In this document: positions 9,580 to 20,471 of the stretch, piece by piece
Numbering within the stretch: the first letter of the stretch is position 1
Layout of the letters: each line of letters begins with the position of its first letter
Program-made: the position numbers and the translations under genes
Notes under the pieces: generated by a model
Seen by the model: the letters and a program-made list of their open reading frames with translations, nothing else
Databases searched by the model: none
What the model was told of the DNA's origin: nothing
From: Oegoconia quadripuncta
Taxonomy: Eukaryota > Arthropoda > Insecta > Lepidoptera > Autostichidae
Assembly: GCA_949316235.1 (NCBI GenBank)
Contig: OX438751.1
Location: 25,449,885 to 25,513,884, forward strand
Direction of reading: 5' to 3'
Length of the DNA: 64,000 nt

Positions 9580-10000
9580 GTCAATAATGTTGTCGAAGTT
9601 TGAGCGAGTCAGGTAAGGTACTAGCCGTGGGAGGATCACACGGTAGGAAACCACAAACACACCGAAGATTGTTGAAAAGGGCTTCATATAATTCGTGTTC
9701 TACGTTGTACTCACACAATTCACAATTTCACTTCACTGTTGAACCGACCGCATAGTTCGACGTTGTGCTCGCAACTCTGATCTATGTTTTTTTTGATCAG
9801 GAACGTTTGCTGATAGTCACGGGACTTTTTCAACTTCACCGGAGCGCTCTGCCCGTCTCTTACAGCTTGCAGCACGAGATGCGAAGTTTGCAACCGACGC
9901 CTAAAGGTGCCCGCGGGGGCTCGAACCTCGGCTTAGGGAACGTGGGTACCATCCTTTTATCTCAAAAAGGCTCTGATCGGTCATCCAATGAAATGCTAAA
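9580..10000. other. No gene recognised
   Basis: Moderate-GC unique DNA. A 79-codon frame at 9765-10004 runs into SINE-A and has no recognisable motif. Confidence 0.5.
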
Positions 10001-10001
10001 A

Positions 10002-10325
10002 TAAACAACACTGAGTTTACGATTCGGAGGTCGCGGGTTCGATCCCCAGCGGGGTACATGTTTAAGTACTCGGTTTGGTTGGTGGTAGGGCATATTAAAA
10101 TGTCCGCCTGGCTAGCTACCACCATCTTATCTAAATCTGCCGCCAAGCAGCAATGTTAATAGCATTGTTGTGTTCCGGTTGTCAGAGATAAGATAGCCAG
10201 TCCCCCAAATGTGTTGGGGTTTCCGGGTTAGTACGCTTCCACCTTCGACCTCATCTTCACTTAACATCAGGTGTGATTGAGGTCAAGTACGAACCCGTCG
10301 TGCATAAAAAAAAAAAAAAAAAAAA
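10002..10325 (+). mobile_element. SINE-A, nearly full length
   Basis: Starts just inside the head (AAACAACACTGAGTTTACG), carries the B-box GGTCGCGGGTTCGATCCCCA, the body TTGGTGGTAGGGCAT, the tail CATCAGGTGTGATTGAGGTC and an A-run of about 20. It lacks the first 25 or so bases seen at 25598. Confidence 0.9.
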
Positions 10326-10329
10326 TGCT

Positions 10330-11218
10330 GGAATTAATTAATTTTATCCAATCAGAACCCGCGGCGAATTAAATTCATGTACCCACTTTTTTCAATTTTT
10401 ATTAAAAAAAAAAGCGCCTCTGGTGGCTGAAAAGGTAACTTGCGGTCGGCTCGACATTGCTTCTAAACAATTGCAATACAGGTTTGACACAGCTACGTAA
10501 ATATCTATTAAATTTACAATTTTCAGATATTGACAGGTATTTTTCCAATTAAAAACATGGTTGACCATTTTGCTCCTCAACACAATAGGTTCAAATAATT
10601 GTAACAGTTTTGATAGACAAATAGTCAGATGGAACCCTAAAATTGTTTACAAACTAACATAAAACTGTAGAATAGGTACCAAGTGACTCGACAACGATAA
10701 AAAGAAATCTCTACGACGCAGCAGTTCCATCCAAACGCCGTAAAAGTTATCTAAACTCCGCGGTTTGATCCTCCCAGCGTCACTGGCTGGACCCGATGAA
10801 AACTATTACATCTTTCGACTCAATAAACTGCCAACTGGTTTTCATTTACATTCGGCCTCCGTACGACATTGTACGAGCTATAAATTGGGACTTGCGAGTC
10901 CATTTCTACACTTCTATCCGCGTTTGAGCAACGTATAATTTTATTAAACGTCGTCCATTGCTTGACTTTGATGCACTATTTTGGATAAGATTTGTTGAAA
11001 CTCGGCGATGGATATCGATGGAAGGGTTGTGGTGGGTTTATCGTTGGGATGTCGTGGAAGGGAACGATAAATCGGACCTTTTCCGTTTATCGCTGATCGG
11101 AAAGAAACAATATGAAGAGAAAGAATCCGACTTATGGCAGCCCGCCTTTGTACAGATTTGTAGGGAATTACTATCGGGTGTTGATAGAGAAATGTTAGTT
11201 GATTTCGAATGTTTTGTT
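10330..11218. other. No gene recognised; one TATA-like stretch
   Basis: Unique-looking DNA. A 94-codon frame at 10958-11242 starts only at TTG, ends inside MITE-4 and has no family signature. GAGCTATAAATTGGGA near 10878 resembles a TATA box, but no transcript downstream can be supported. Confidence 0.4.
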
Positions 11219-11521
11219 TTAATAAACCATTCTCAAGATTGAGAACAGTTTTGTGACCGGTCTCAAGTAAACGTGTTGATTAATAAACGTAACTTGAGAC
11301 TCGAAAAGCACGTGCATACTCAAGCAGTACTCACTTGAGAGGTGCGCGTATTATTAAACGAAACTCAAAACTATCATTCATTCGCCGCTGAGGCGGCGAA
11401 TACTTGAGAAGTGATCTCAGCTGAGTAGACCTCAAGATTGGTTTATAAATCAGTACGGAGTTTGAGATAGCGTCAACTGCTTAGAACGCATCTCGGTTGA
11501 TACAGCCTCAAGACTTGTATT
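11219..11521. mobile_element. MITE-4 copy 2
   Basis: TTAATAAACCATTCTCAAGA through CCTCAAGACTTGTATT. Shares block order with 5251-5689 but lacks the internal insert: TAACTTGAGACTCGAAAAGC here is uninterrupted. The right terminus is shorter than in copy 1. Confidence 0.65.
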
Positions 11522-11599
11522 ACTTAGGCCTATCTATACTATCCGAGATACCGGATGAGATTTTTTACCGTAACATAAAAAATAGGGCATACTAGATAA

Positions 11600-11737
11600 G
11601 TGAATAAGTATTTATTTACAAAAAAAAAATGTATTTATGTAGTATATCAACCATCTGGTATCAACAATACTAGCCTATAGTTGCTTACTGTGGAACTAGA
11701 TGGCGCTGTGTGTTTGTCAAGGATATTTATTTATTTT
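11600..11737 (+). mobile_element. SINE-B body
   Basis: ATAAGTATTTATTTACAAAA, CAACCATCTGGTATCAACAA and GGAACTAGATGGCGCTGTGT are as in the other B copies; the head is missing. Confidence 0.7.
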
Positions 11738-11739
11738 CC

Positions 11740-12835
11740 ATTACAAAATATCTGATTAGGTTCCTAAAAGATTAAATAGCATAAACCCACCTTCTCGATG
11801 TATCTTAGATTTGTCCGAAATCCGAAACAATGACGAATAGCGAAAAAGTACTCAAATGACTCTCGGGATCGATTTTGATGAAGACTAAAACTGTACTAGA
11901 TTTTTGAAAAATATATAATAATAGCCAGGAATCGAACCCGTTGATTTTGAAAAAAGAAAACACCCCACTGTATTATTACACCATTCGGTAGTGGCGTTAA
12001 TAAGGAACGAATTCTAGCAAGTAATGATTTACCTACGACAAAACAAATTTTCTTTGATCAATAAAATCTGCGGTCAAAAGCGACGTAGGACATACACAAT
12101 GTCAACAGCTTTACGGTCTAATATTCCTTCGGTGAACTGCAGGAAACTCAAACGATGCGTTGGTCAAACGTGCATTGGGCTTGAGTTCATTCGGTGAGAA
12201 TTATAAAAGTGAAAAAGTCTATGGGATCTATTAGTTGATAGAATGGTTTTCGAAAACATGTTCGGGACTCCACAACACCGTCACACACGGTCGGCTGTAA
12301 AACAGCTTCTTCTCGTAACAATTTCGTCACTCTGACAAACATTGACACTAATTTTAATGGTATCTGTATGTAAGCACTACCTACCTAATGAAGGAATTAC
12401 CTCAGATACATCTTATATCGAATCGTATCTGAAGCATTAATAGGATATTCTTGCGACGGGCCGGCCGTGAGGGCAGTTTGAAATATGCCCCGTTTCCTGC
12501 ATAAGCCAGTTATTTATTGGTCCGTCGACGCGAGGATTTTAGTCATGGAGGCTTTGTCGTTTTAAACTCGAGACTTGCAGATTGCAAATAGATAAAGTAG
12601 GGATATGGCTTTTTGTTAATTTGTGTACTGCTTAAACCTAACTATTCTATTAATACGTAGCTAGCAGTGGCGATGGGTGAACATTTATAACGCATAAAAA
12701 CAATACACTACAAGCACCACAATAGCATAATTATCATCCTCTTTTTGCTTTGGTTTCAATTTATTTGGGATCGGCGGAGTACGTCCTTTTCTTCCATTCC
12801 GTTCCTTACTATTCACTCCCTTTTTGGATCAAATC
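11740..12835. other. No gene recognised; one decayed tRNA-like piece
   Basis: No open frame above 60 codons on either strand. At about 11925-11995 the reverse strand contains CGGGTTCGATTCCTGGCT, a B-box-like sequence probably left by an old SINE. The rest is unassigned. Confidence 0.4.
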
Positions 12836-13220
12836 AAATCAAAAAAAAATATTTATTTCGTAGGATAAAAATTATCACTTGAAAACGTCACATTTTTTTA
12901 TCTTAATATTAAAATTATTGACATTATTGCTCATTCGCAAAGCAGATTCCCCAGAGAAGAACGAGCAAGAAACTCAAGGGTTACTCTTTTAAATAAGTTC
13001 GGGTTACAATTATATTATATTGTATAATTAGACTGAACATCGCCGAGCGGTCTATGTCCATGCTTGCATATCATCCAGACAGTCAGAAATTTTATAATAG
13101 CCTTTGGTAAATAATGTCTGTTTTATGATGGTTTTGAATTTATTTAAAGGTAAATTTTGAATGTCCACTAGAACCTTATTATAAAAGTTTTGTTCATATG
13201 ATCCATCATATCTTTTCTGT
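12836..13220 (-). mobile_element. LINE-J 3' end (subfamily 2)
   Basis: The + strand reads AATATTTATTTCGTAGGATA, CCCCAGAGAAGAACGAGCAA and GAACATCGCCGAGCGGTCTA, the reverse complement of the subfamily present in + orientation at 50240-50500. The reverse strand keeps a diverged ...VDIQNLPLNKFK-like end near 13140-13180. Confidence 0.7.
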
Positions 13221-13470
13221 GAAAGTCAAAAATGCTTTATTTTGTAGGTACACAGAGTACACTTAAAATAGTCAATTTTACATTTTTTAAGCTACTTCTT
13301 GTTCAAAATGCAATTTTCCCCTGAGAAGAACAAGCGAGAAATTCGAAGGGTTGCTCTTTTAAAAGCAGGCTTTGATTTTGCTTAAAGGTTTTTATATTTC
13401 ATTATTAATTGTGAAATAGCCTATCATGCGAACGATCTGATTATGTCCAGGGATGATTCATTTCATAATA
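13221..13470 (-). mobile_element. LINE-J 3' end (subfamily 1)
   Basis: GTCAAAAATGCTTTATTTTG through CCCCTGAGAAGAACAAGCG to GATTATGTCCAGGGATGATT, as at 2302-2620, abutting the previous copy. Confidence 0.7.
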
Positions 13471-13501
13471 TACATATACCAAGCTAAAATTTCCTTTCAA
13501 C

Positions 13502-13645
13502 ATTTTTTTTTTTATACGAGAGAGCGGCAAACGAGCATGTGGGTCACCTGATGGAAAGTAATCACCGCCGCCCATGGATACCCGCAACACCAAAAGTGTC
13601 ACAGATGCGTTGCCGGCCTTTGAGGAAGGTATAGGCTCTATTATA
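13502..13645 (-). mobile_element. LINE-Z tail
   Basis: T-run followed by ACGAGAGAGCGGCAAACGAG, GTGGGTCACCTGATGGAAAG and CACAGATGCGTTGCCGGCCT. On the reverse strand this is the C-terminal end and short 3' UTR of the CR1-like family whose larger pieces are at 23668-24065 and 52280-53085. Confidence 0.7.
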
Positions 13646-13861
13646 TATTCTATATATAGGTGTATTTCTGTAACGGGAGCCACCTTTAAACTTCCTCTTA
13701 CATATAAATTTCTTATTTTATCCATCCTCGTTACTTCACTCATCCATCTCAACATTCTAATCTCCACTGCGTGCAATTTTCTAACATCTGTCTTTTATCA
13801 TGGCCGACACTCCGACCCATATACTACGACAGGTCTCATTACGGACTTCTGATAGAAAGAA

Positions 13862-14050
13862 AAATTTATTTAAACCCATCTCATGACACAAACAATCATG
13901 TACAAATATTACACAGTCGAGACACATGCAAAAAATAACATTGTGTTTGCCATCTAATTATCGGTATCGCAAGGTGGAGTCAAAAAGGTCTCCAACTCAG
14001 CATGGGTTGTAGCCGTTCACTACAACGCTAGTTTTCAGTGGAGCCTCCAA
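13862..14050 (-). repeat. LINE-type 3' tail
   Basis: Inverted copy of the repeat at 2622-2835: the + strand reads GGTCTCCAACTCAGCATGGG then TTCACTACAACGCTAGTTTT. Confidence 0.55.
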
Positions 14051-14690
14051 ATGATGTTTCTTTAAGGGCACGGATGCCACATATTGTTTCCGTGACCTGG
14101 CGCCATTTCATGCAACCATTACCACAGAATCCTAACAATCACAATGGCTCCTGGAGTACGTCAATCACTAGCCACGCGGGTTGGCGATCGCAAATATTTC
14201 GATTCCTGATCCTCGTGAAAAGAGACCCGGTGTGTCTGGTTGGTTCTATTCCTCTGTTCCAGTCACGGATAAATGTATTAGGTATTAAACATGTCCATCT
14301 TTCTTCTCCATCGTAAGCCGGCTTCGAGAGACTTAGATCGCGCCATCTTTAAGAAATGTTATAGGGAAGACAGCGAGCAAACAGAATGTGTTAGTCTGAA
14401 GATATAAGTTATGCGCTTGAGAAGCCAGATGATACGGTTTGATGCTTATTCATCCTTGAAATTTGAATTCTTGTGAAACGAAACATTATATACTGTGGTA
14501 CTTAGAGTACAAAAATACACAATCCATTGTATTGTCAGTATTTTGTAAGAAAAACCGACAGGAATCGTGAGGGACACATCGTCACCAGCACAGATCTAGT
14601 ATTTCGCTAAGGGGAAATTAAATGCAATTCATAGAGGATTTCGGCATGTAAGGATAATAAGTCTATAATTTTATAAGTAAAAATCGATAC
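14051..14690. other. No gene recognised
   Basis: Ordinary DNA. A 92-codon frame at 14038-14316 begins inside the LINE tail and shows no motif. Confidence 0.45.
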
Positions 14691-14695
14691 ATGAT

Positions 14696-14800
14696 ATTTA
14701 CCTTTAAGAATGTCAACTTCGCGAAATGCCCACTTCGCGAAATGGCAATTGCTCGCGATGCCAACTTCTCGAAATGACAACTTCTCATAATGACGAATTA
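14696..14800. repeat. Degenerate tandem repeat, unit about 18 bp
   Basis: Successive units vary on AATGCCAACTTCGCGA (AATGTCAACTTCGCG, AATGCCCACTTCGCG, ATGCCAACTTCTCG, AATGACAACTTCTC). The style resembles the AATGTCCAGTTCGCAA words at 29770-29850. Confidence 0.6.
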
Positions 14801-14888
14801 AACACACATCAAAAAGGAGGTATTTATAAAAAAAAAGAACAAAATTGAATACAAAAGCACGGAAACTAGAACACGTATTCAACCATGA

Positions 14889-15196
14889 TTATGATAAGTA
14901 GAAAACGTGTTCGAGACCTGTACCATGTGGGCGGGTGCCCAAAAGACTGGCAGCGTTACCTCGTTGTATAGAGCAATGCATGCGGTTCGGTACCGCGCGG
15001 GGCAAAGGTCTCCACACCAAAGGGCACAAATACGTAACCTGGACCCTGAGTTGCGTATTTGCGCCGCTTGGAGTATAGTGGTTACAGCCGCGCCCGCACA
15101 GCTTGAAGATGCTTTCAGGTGCGACTGAGCGACGGTATCCACACAGATGGCGTCCCACACTAAGGTTCTGCCATTGGACCACGGAACGAGAGTCAT
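14889..15196 (-). pseudogene. Non-LTR retrotransposon C-terminal module, frameshifted
   Basis: The minus strand begins MTLVPWSNGRTLVWDAICVD then TVAQSHLKASSSCAGAAV, a pattern (VPW..GR.LVWD..CVDT..SHL) I recall from the C-terminal region of a group of arthropod non-LTR elements. After about residue 47 the family pattern continues in another frame, ending in IQRGNAASLLGT near 14945-14980. At least one frameshift separates the halves. Clade not assigned. Confidence 0.5.
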
Positions 15197-15289
15197 GCCT
15201 TCAGGTCATCATTATGCACGATTTCTATCGGCTCGAGGATGGCCGGTGCGTTGACAGTAGTAAGAGCCCGGCGGATAACATCGTTCAGG

Positions 15290-15450
15290 CTTGAACCCGT
15301 GTCTTCCCGTGGGTGTCTTAAAAAGCGACTAAGAATTTTCAACAGAAACGCCGGCGATAGATTCACCCTCTGTTAAATGTGCTTCTCTATATATTTCGAA
15401 AGGAGAATCGTGGATGTTGTTTCAAGCACGTTTAAATCTATAATTAAAAA
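15290..15450 (+). repeat. Repeat F
   Basis: CCGTGGGTGTCTTAAAAAGC, then GAATCGTGGATGTTGTTTCA; shared with 21684-21950 and 27898-28005 (+) and 27150-27345 (-). Parent element not identified. Confidence 0.5.
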
Positions 15451-16414
15451 TATTAAGGACGATTTAAATTAAGCAACATAAACAAATTTCTTTGAGTACT
15501 TATAAACCTGGTCTTCGGTTCTCCATTTAGAATTATTGCCAACCACTTGCATAGATCGGCAGAACATCTAGCAAGAGAGGGTACCCATACTGTTTACTGA
15601 GAGGTGATCTCCACTGCAGAATTCGTTTCTCCAACAGCCATCGAATCTGTAACAGATGTGGCCAGCCTGTACGACTTACCAATTAATTAAACTATATCAG
15701 CAACTCTCGATCTGTGACGAATCATCTTATTTCTGAACTTATTATTCCACTAGGCTTCCATAGCTCACTGAACGATTTCGAACTGAACTAACCGCATCAT
15801 CAGTCATGTTTCGGCTCCAGGTCATTAGTAGTAGGACTCACTCAATGATGGCGTTCATCTTCAAACTTTACTGTATCTATGACGAGAAAAAGAAGATTCC
15901 AATTGCCGCAACGTATGGAATTACTTAATCTTTTGTGTCTTGTCTTATTTTTTTTTTTTTTTTTTCATTTATTTGGGTTAACAAACAATGTTACAATGTA
16001 TATTACACACCATAATTATATCAATAGCATTACTAAATGTAACATCAACAACATTAACCACAGATTACTATCACTTGTTGTTGCTGTCAATCAAGAACAA
16101 TATTTTACGTCAATTTAAATAACATAAAAGAAGAAAAAAAACATTAAGTTTATAGTAGATAGGGTGTTTGAGTTATAAATAATTATACGTACAAACCATA
16201 AATATTTATAAATACACAATTATTACGTAATAAGAACATATAAAATAGATTTAGTAAACGTTCAGAAATACTGTAACAATTTATATGTATAAACGTACAT
16301 ATACACTACATACAATATACATATACCACAAACAGTCATGATGTGTGCATTATTTATCATCAAAATAGTTAGTAATATTGTAATTAAATAATTTAAATAG
16401 TCTTACTCTAAATA

Positions 16415-16453
<39 letters not shown>

Positions 16454-16584
16454 TAGACATAGACATACATATAGATATACACATACATATACACTACAAT
16501 ATACATATAGCACAAACAATAAGTACCTATACTTACTTATATAAACTATGTCCTTATCCAGTTCCCAGGATCCTCTCTGACACA
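15450..16584. other. No gene; AT-rich with T-run and (AT)n
   Basis: Contains a T-run at about 15949-15965, an (AT)n run at about 16418-16446 and several ATACATATA words. Frames reading through the AT repeats are not genes. Confidence 0.6.
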
Positions 16585-16597
16585 TTTCAATACGATT

Positions 16598-16793
16598 CAT
16601 CATCATCAGCCTTAGACGTCCCCACTGTTGCGGTACAGCCTTCCTTCACTAGGAGAGCGTGTGGGCCATAATCCACCAGACTTCTGAATCCTGCAGACTA
16701 GTTTCAGGCCACCGACTTAGCCACGAACTGTGACACACATTGCTTAACTTCGCTAATCGAAAGTAATAACGAATACGACTGCGCCACGAGTAC
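16598..16793 (-). mobile_element. SINE-E: 5S-headed SINE with 13-bp target duplication
   Basis: The minus strand starts GTACTCGTGGCGCAGTCGTA, passes GATTAGCGAAGTTAAGCAAT, where 5S rRNA has its internal promoter (CCGAAGTTAAGCAAC), and ends ATTATGGCCCACACG ... AAGGCTGATGATGATG. The same 13 bases, TTTCAATACGATT, lie immediately outside both ends (16585-16597 and 16794-16806): a complete target-site duplication defining one insertion of 196 bp. Confidence 0.8.
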
Positions 16794-16806
16794 TTTCAAT
16801 ACGATT

Positions 16807-17150
16807 AGCCCAGAGGTATAGTCGGAAAAAAAAACACACATTTCCCATTATATTACATAATATTAGTGTGAATTTCACAAGAGTTTTAAAGCCCTCGGGA
16901 GAATAAGCTTCATAGTAGGTAGTTTAGGAATATCAAATACCAAAACTCATTATAACGCCAATCTGTTATCCCAACGAAGTATAATAAGGTAATGTTATTA
17001 TCTAGACCGCGCAGATTATGAGACTTTATGCCGGGAACTTCACAATCCGGATTTGATAAGTTATCCATATTAGGGCACCGGGCGATATGGAAATCAGTTA
17101 GGAATTAAGGGCCGGTGCAGACATTGCTACTTTTAGCTGCGGATTTTGCG
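16807..17150. other. No gene recognised
   Basis: AT-rich DNA, no frame or known repeat. Confidence 0.5.
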
Positions 17151-17154
17151 AAGA

Positions 17155-17813
17155 CCAAAATCAAAAATCAAAATCAAAAATATTTTATTCAATGTAGGAT
17201 ACAAAAATATCACTTATTGAAAGTCAACATGCTATTTTTCTTTTTTTAACTACATCGCTTCACAAGGTGTTATGGTTAGGGAGAAGAAGCGACAAGAAAC
17301 TCCGCAACAACACATCTTTTCAACTAGTCTCCATCCTTACAACAATACTACATCTTATATTACATATTACAAAACAATAGCAATTAACATAACAACCAGC
17401 TAACACCAGACCTCCTTATCGCCTAAATAATCATCTATCCTGTAATAACCCTTCTTACACAGAGTTTCTTTAATGTGGCGTTTAAATTTCTGCTCTGTTA
17501 AACTCAATACATGTTCTGGTATTTTATTGTAAAAGCGTATGCTGTGTCCCACAAAGGATGTGCTAACCTTGCTAAGTCTAAATTGTGGAATTTCAATTTT
17601 ATTTTTGTTTCTAGTATTCAAATTATGATTATCAGAATGTTTGCGAAATAGGCATATATTTTTGCGTACATACATTATACTGTCATATATATACTGGGAT
17701 GCAACAGTTAAAATACTTATTTCTTTAAACAGATCTCTTAGAGAATCACGGCAGCGTAATTTGACCTGCTTTGTAATATGTAGTGCCGTGTAGTTTTGCA
17801 TGTCGCATCGCAA
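17155..17813 (-). mobile_element. LINE-J fragment: C-terminal coding end plus 3' UTR
   Basis: The best-preserved LINE-J C-terminus here: a 137-codon open frame (17813-17400) with LRDLFKEISILTVASQYIYD, MYVRKNICLFRKHSDNHN, RLSKVSTSFVGHSIRFYNK, KFKRHIKETLCKKGYYRIDD. The 3' UTR follows to 17155, ending at AATCAAAATCAAAAATA on the + strand. Upstream reverse transcriptase sequence is absent. Confidence 0.85.
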
Positions 17814-17819
17814 TATATT

Positions 17820-18143
17820 TACGAAAACTTAATGTACGTTACAAAGATCTGCAATTGTTTAGGAAAAATAGTGAAATACCTTCTTATTCTTCAATTTTTG
17901 AACTATGCTCTTGTCGGTGGAGTAATGACCACGTCTCTCTACTTTCCGCCCTCGTTTTAACCTCTTGATACGACACGACATTCACCTTTTCTTTCACTTG
18001 GTCAAAGTTATTACGCGAAATACCTACTTATTGTAAATACAACATTTGTCTTTAAATAAATTTAAAACCACCATTAAACGGAAACTATATGTGTCAAAGG
18101 CTATGATAAAATCTCCATCTAGTTAGATGATAAAATAAATATA
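17820..18143. other. No gene recognised
   Basis: Unique-looking DNA; possible 3' flank of the candidate exon at 18144-18336. Confidence 0.4.
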
Positions 18144-18336
18144 TTAAATAGTCTTGGGTTTTTCTGTATTAGGTTTTGTATCTTCCTTACCTTCTGTTTT
18201 GTCTTCTTCTTTCTTAACATAATGGTCCTTCTCCAAGTCCCAGGTCCCTGTCAAAAGATAACGAACAGGCAAACACACTTTCGCATTACTAAAATTATAG
18301 TATCGATCACGGATTGTCACCTTCACCACGTCTTCA
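18144..18336 (-). CDS. Candidate terminal exon of an unidentified protein
   Basis: On the minus strand an open frame of about 63 codons follows a possible acceptor (ATTCCTGCAG just above 18336; a second possible AG lies 10 bases upstream) and ends at TAA (18146-18144). It reads TEDVVKVTIRDRYYNFSNAK, CLPVRYLLTGTWDLEKDHYV, then a Lys/Glu-rich tail ending KPNTEKPKTI. The ordered polar/aromatic first half and charged tail look like a real C-terminus, and AAATATATTTATTTTA follows the stop. I do not recognise the family. No ATG lies in the frame, so it would need upstream exons, which I could not locate. It could be an unrecognised transposon remnant. Confidence 0.3.
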
Positions 18337-18623
18337 GTCTGCAGGAATCTTTAACAGAATTATGGAAAGCTAGGATTTGTGGGGCGTTTAATTATTTCTC
18401 GAGGCGAACTTAACTGCACGCTCCTTGCATAAAATATTTTAATTTAATCCCTGGGAATGCATTAAGCCCCGGTCTTTCCACAACTTAATTGATTACTTTT
18501 ATCTGGTCTTCTTAGAAGTGTATTTAAGTATTCACCGACTCTTTTAGTCGGTTCTCGAAACGTTAAAGTCTTAATCCATTTTTGAAATTGTAGGTATAAG
18601 TACTTTGGACTCCTAAATCACAT

Positions 18624-18728
18624 TTTTTTTATGCGAAAATAGATTGGTACTTGACCTCAATCACATCTGATGTTAAGTGAAGATGATTTGACACATTTGG
18701 GGGACTGGCTATTTTATCTCTGATAACC
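18624..18728 (-). mobile_element. SINE-A tail
   Basis: T-run, then GGTACTTGACCTCAATCACA through ACACATTTGGGGGACTGGCT, the reverse complement of the tail; an internal deletion follows GAAGATGA. Confidence 0.75.
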
Positions 18729-18729
18729 A

Positions 18730-19188
18730 ATAACTAACTCTGATAGCCCCAACCAGAATCCTTAGGTTCAACCCGCTTTTGGATCTCCCACCGTGCTCCA
18801 CCAACTTCAGGCAGAATGCGTTTGTGCAGCGAGCGAGTAAGAATTTTAATTTACTTAGCAACGAGTTTGACTTGGACCTATTTTGTACTAGCGTTACATC
18901 GGCAAGGAACACATTGAGTAGACGTTTTTTTTTTGGCCAGAAAGTAACCTAATACTGCTGTGACCCGGTTGTTTTTTGGATTGGCGATGCAAGGATATCC
19001 TATCTATAGATTGTTTATAATTAGATTAATTTTTCCAACCGTTCTCTGATTGCAATGTATAGTTTTTTATTTTTTATTAAGTTTAAGTAGGTTCTATCAG
19101 TGGAAACCTCTAATTGGCTTTCAGTTTCTTAGTTTAAGTGATAATTTGTAAAACAGCTGTTGGTTTTCCCAAGAAAATAAAATAAAAT
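18730..19188. other. No gene recognised
   Basis: A 67-codon reverse frame (18912-18709) partly covers the SINE-A tail and has no motif. Confidence 0.45.
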
Positions 19189-19189
19189 A

Positions 19190-19325
19190 ACCGGAACACA
19201 ACAATGCTATTAACATTGCTGCTTGGCGGCAAATTTAGATAAGATGGTGGTAGTTAGCCAGGCGGACATTTAAAATGCCCTACCACCAACCAAACCGAGT
19301 ACTTAAACATATACCCTGCGGGGAA
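19190..19325 (-). mobile_element. SINE-A middle fragment
   Basis: CCGGAACACAACAATGCTAT through TTTAAAATGCCCTACCACCA to ATATACCCTGCGGGGA; both head and tail are missing. Confidence 0.8.
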
Positions 19326-19423
19326 TAATAGAAGTTATTCTTCTTCTTCTTATTTTTGAGGATGGCAACCAGTCAACCTCATTGTCGAGGGACATTACTG
19401 CCAGTTTCGAGTGAAAATTTTTA

Positions 19424-19738
19424 TTTATCTTATTTCTTCAGTTTATAGGTCAGTCTCAATCAAAACAAGTAATTCGTCGTATACAGAGTCTAGTCACGGT
19501 CAAGTCATTCTTCAGTAAAGTGGCAGAATGCTTTACAAAAGATTTTGGCGGCTTCTTGTGGGAACCCGAAAGCTCCGTTACGCACTTTAATTTACACTTC
19601 CCTTCACCTGTACACCAACACTAACGTTTGCTGCACAATATTCTGCCATTATTAAGCTTCAAAAGCTAGAATGCACAAATTATAAGAACTATAAAGAAAA
19701 ATGCTACTTCACTCGCCGAGTTCCCGCCAAAAAGCCCT
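19424..19738 (-). mobile_element. MITE-3 copy, minus orientation
   Basis: GTCAGTCTCAATCAAAACAA, CTTCAGTAAAGTGGCAGAAT and GTTCCCGCCAAAAAGCCC are the reverse complement of the unit tandemly repeated at 58529-59362. The end carrying GGCTGTATGGGCT is missing. Confidence 0.75.
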
Positions 19739-19920
19739 AGAAGTTATTGGTGCAGGTAGATAATATTTTTTTTTTTTTTTCAAAACCATCATCGACCCAC
19801 GCACAGGCCGGAGATTGATAATGCGACTGGCGGGATTCGTAGGGATCATGCGAAATTTATTTGGAACTCATATTTTTTCCAAGTTTTTTTTTATTTATTT
19901 TATTTTATATTATTTAATTT

Positions 19921-20213
19921 GACGACCTGTTTGGTGTAGTGGTTAGAAACTCTGAGTGCTATACCAAAAGATCGCCGGTTCGAATCCCGCTAGGGGCATA
20001 TGTTTGTATGATGAATAAAGACATGTGTTCCCGAGTTATGGATGTTTTTCATTTATATTTATGTATTTATTTACAAAAAAAAATATGTATTTGTGTAGTT
20101 TATCAACCATCTGGTATCTTAGGTTTAAGGTAGGTCTGGTCAACCATAATACAAGCCTAGTTGCTTAGTGTGGAGCTAGATGGCGCTGTGTGTATGTGCA
20201 AATATATTGAGGG
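19921..20213 (+). mobile_element. SINE-B, full length
   Basis: Head GACGACCTGTTTGGTGTAGT with A-box-like TGGTGTAGTGGTTAG, B-box CGGTTCGAATCCCGCTAGGG, body ATGGATGTTTTTCATTTATA, then CTAGATGGCGCTGTGTGTAT at the end. The tRNA-like head identifies it as RNA-polymerase-III derived. A 64-codon frame here is incidental. Confidence 0.9.
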
Positions 20214-20412
20214 AGTATGGGCCGTAGTCCACTATACTCACCCAGTGCTAGCCATATATGTTTGCTCACGATGTTTCTCTTTACCGTTTAATAGCAGTCT
20301 GATAAATGCACATAATTTAAAAACTCATCGGTACATGAATTGCCTGGGGATCGAACCTAGACCTCCAAATTGGGAGACTATGTCTCCTCCACTGAGCCAC
20401 CGACGCTCTCTA
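20214..20412 (-). mobile_element. SINE-D
   Basis: Inverted directly after SINE-B: the + strand reads GGGAGTATGGGCCGTAGTCC, TTTACCGTTTAATAGCAGTC, GGGGATCGAACCTAGACCTC and ends with the reverse complement of the head (ACTGAGCCACCGACGCTC). The terminal RTE-like tail is lost. Confidence 0.8.
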
Positions 20413-20471
20413 TACTATTATTTTTAATATTAAATACTTAGTTGACTAATAAATAACAAAATATTTACCCT

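Noticed and set aside
16535..16606. GSWELDKD-like reading resembling the GTWDLEKD of the 18.1-kb candidate exon
   Set aside because: Only about eight residues match, in a short frame beside a SINE-E insertion; too little to call a duplicated exon.
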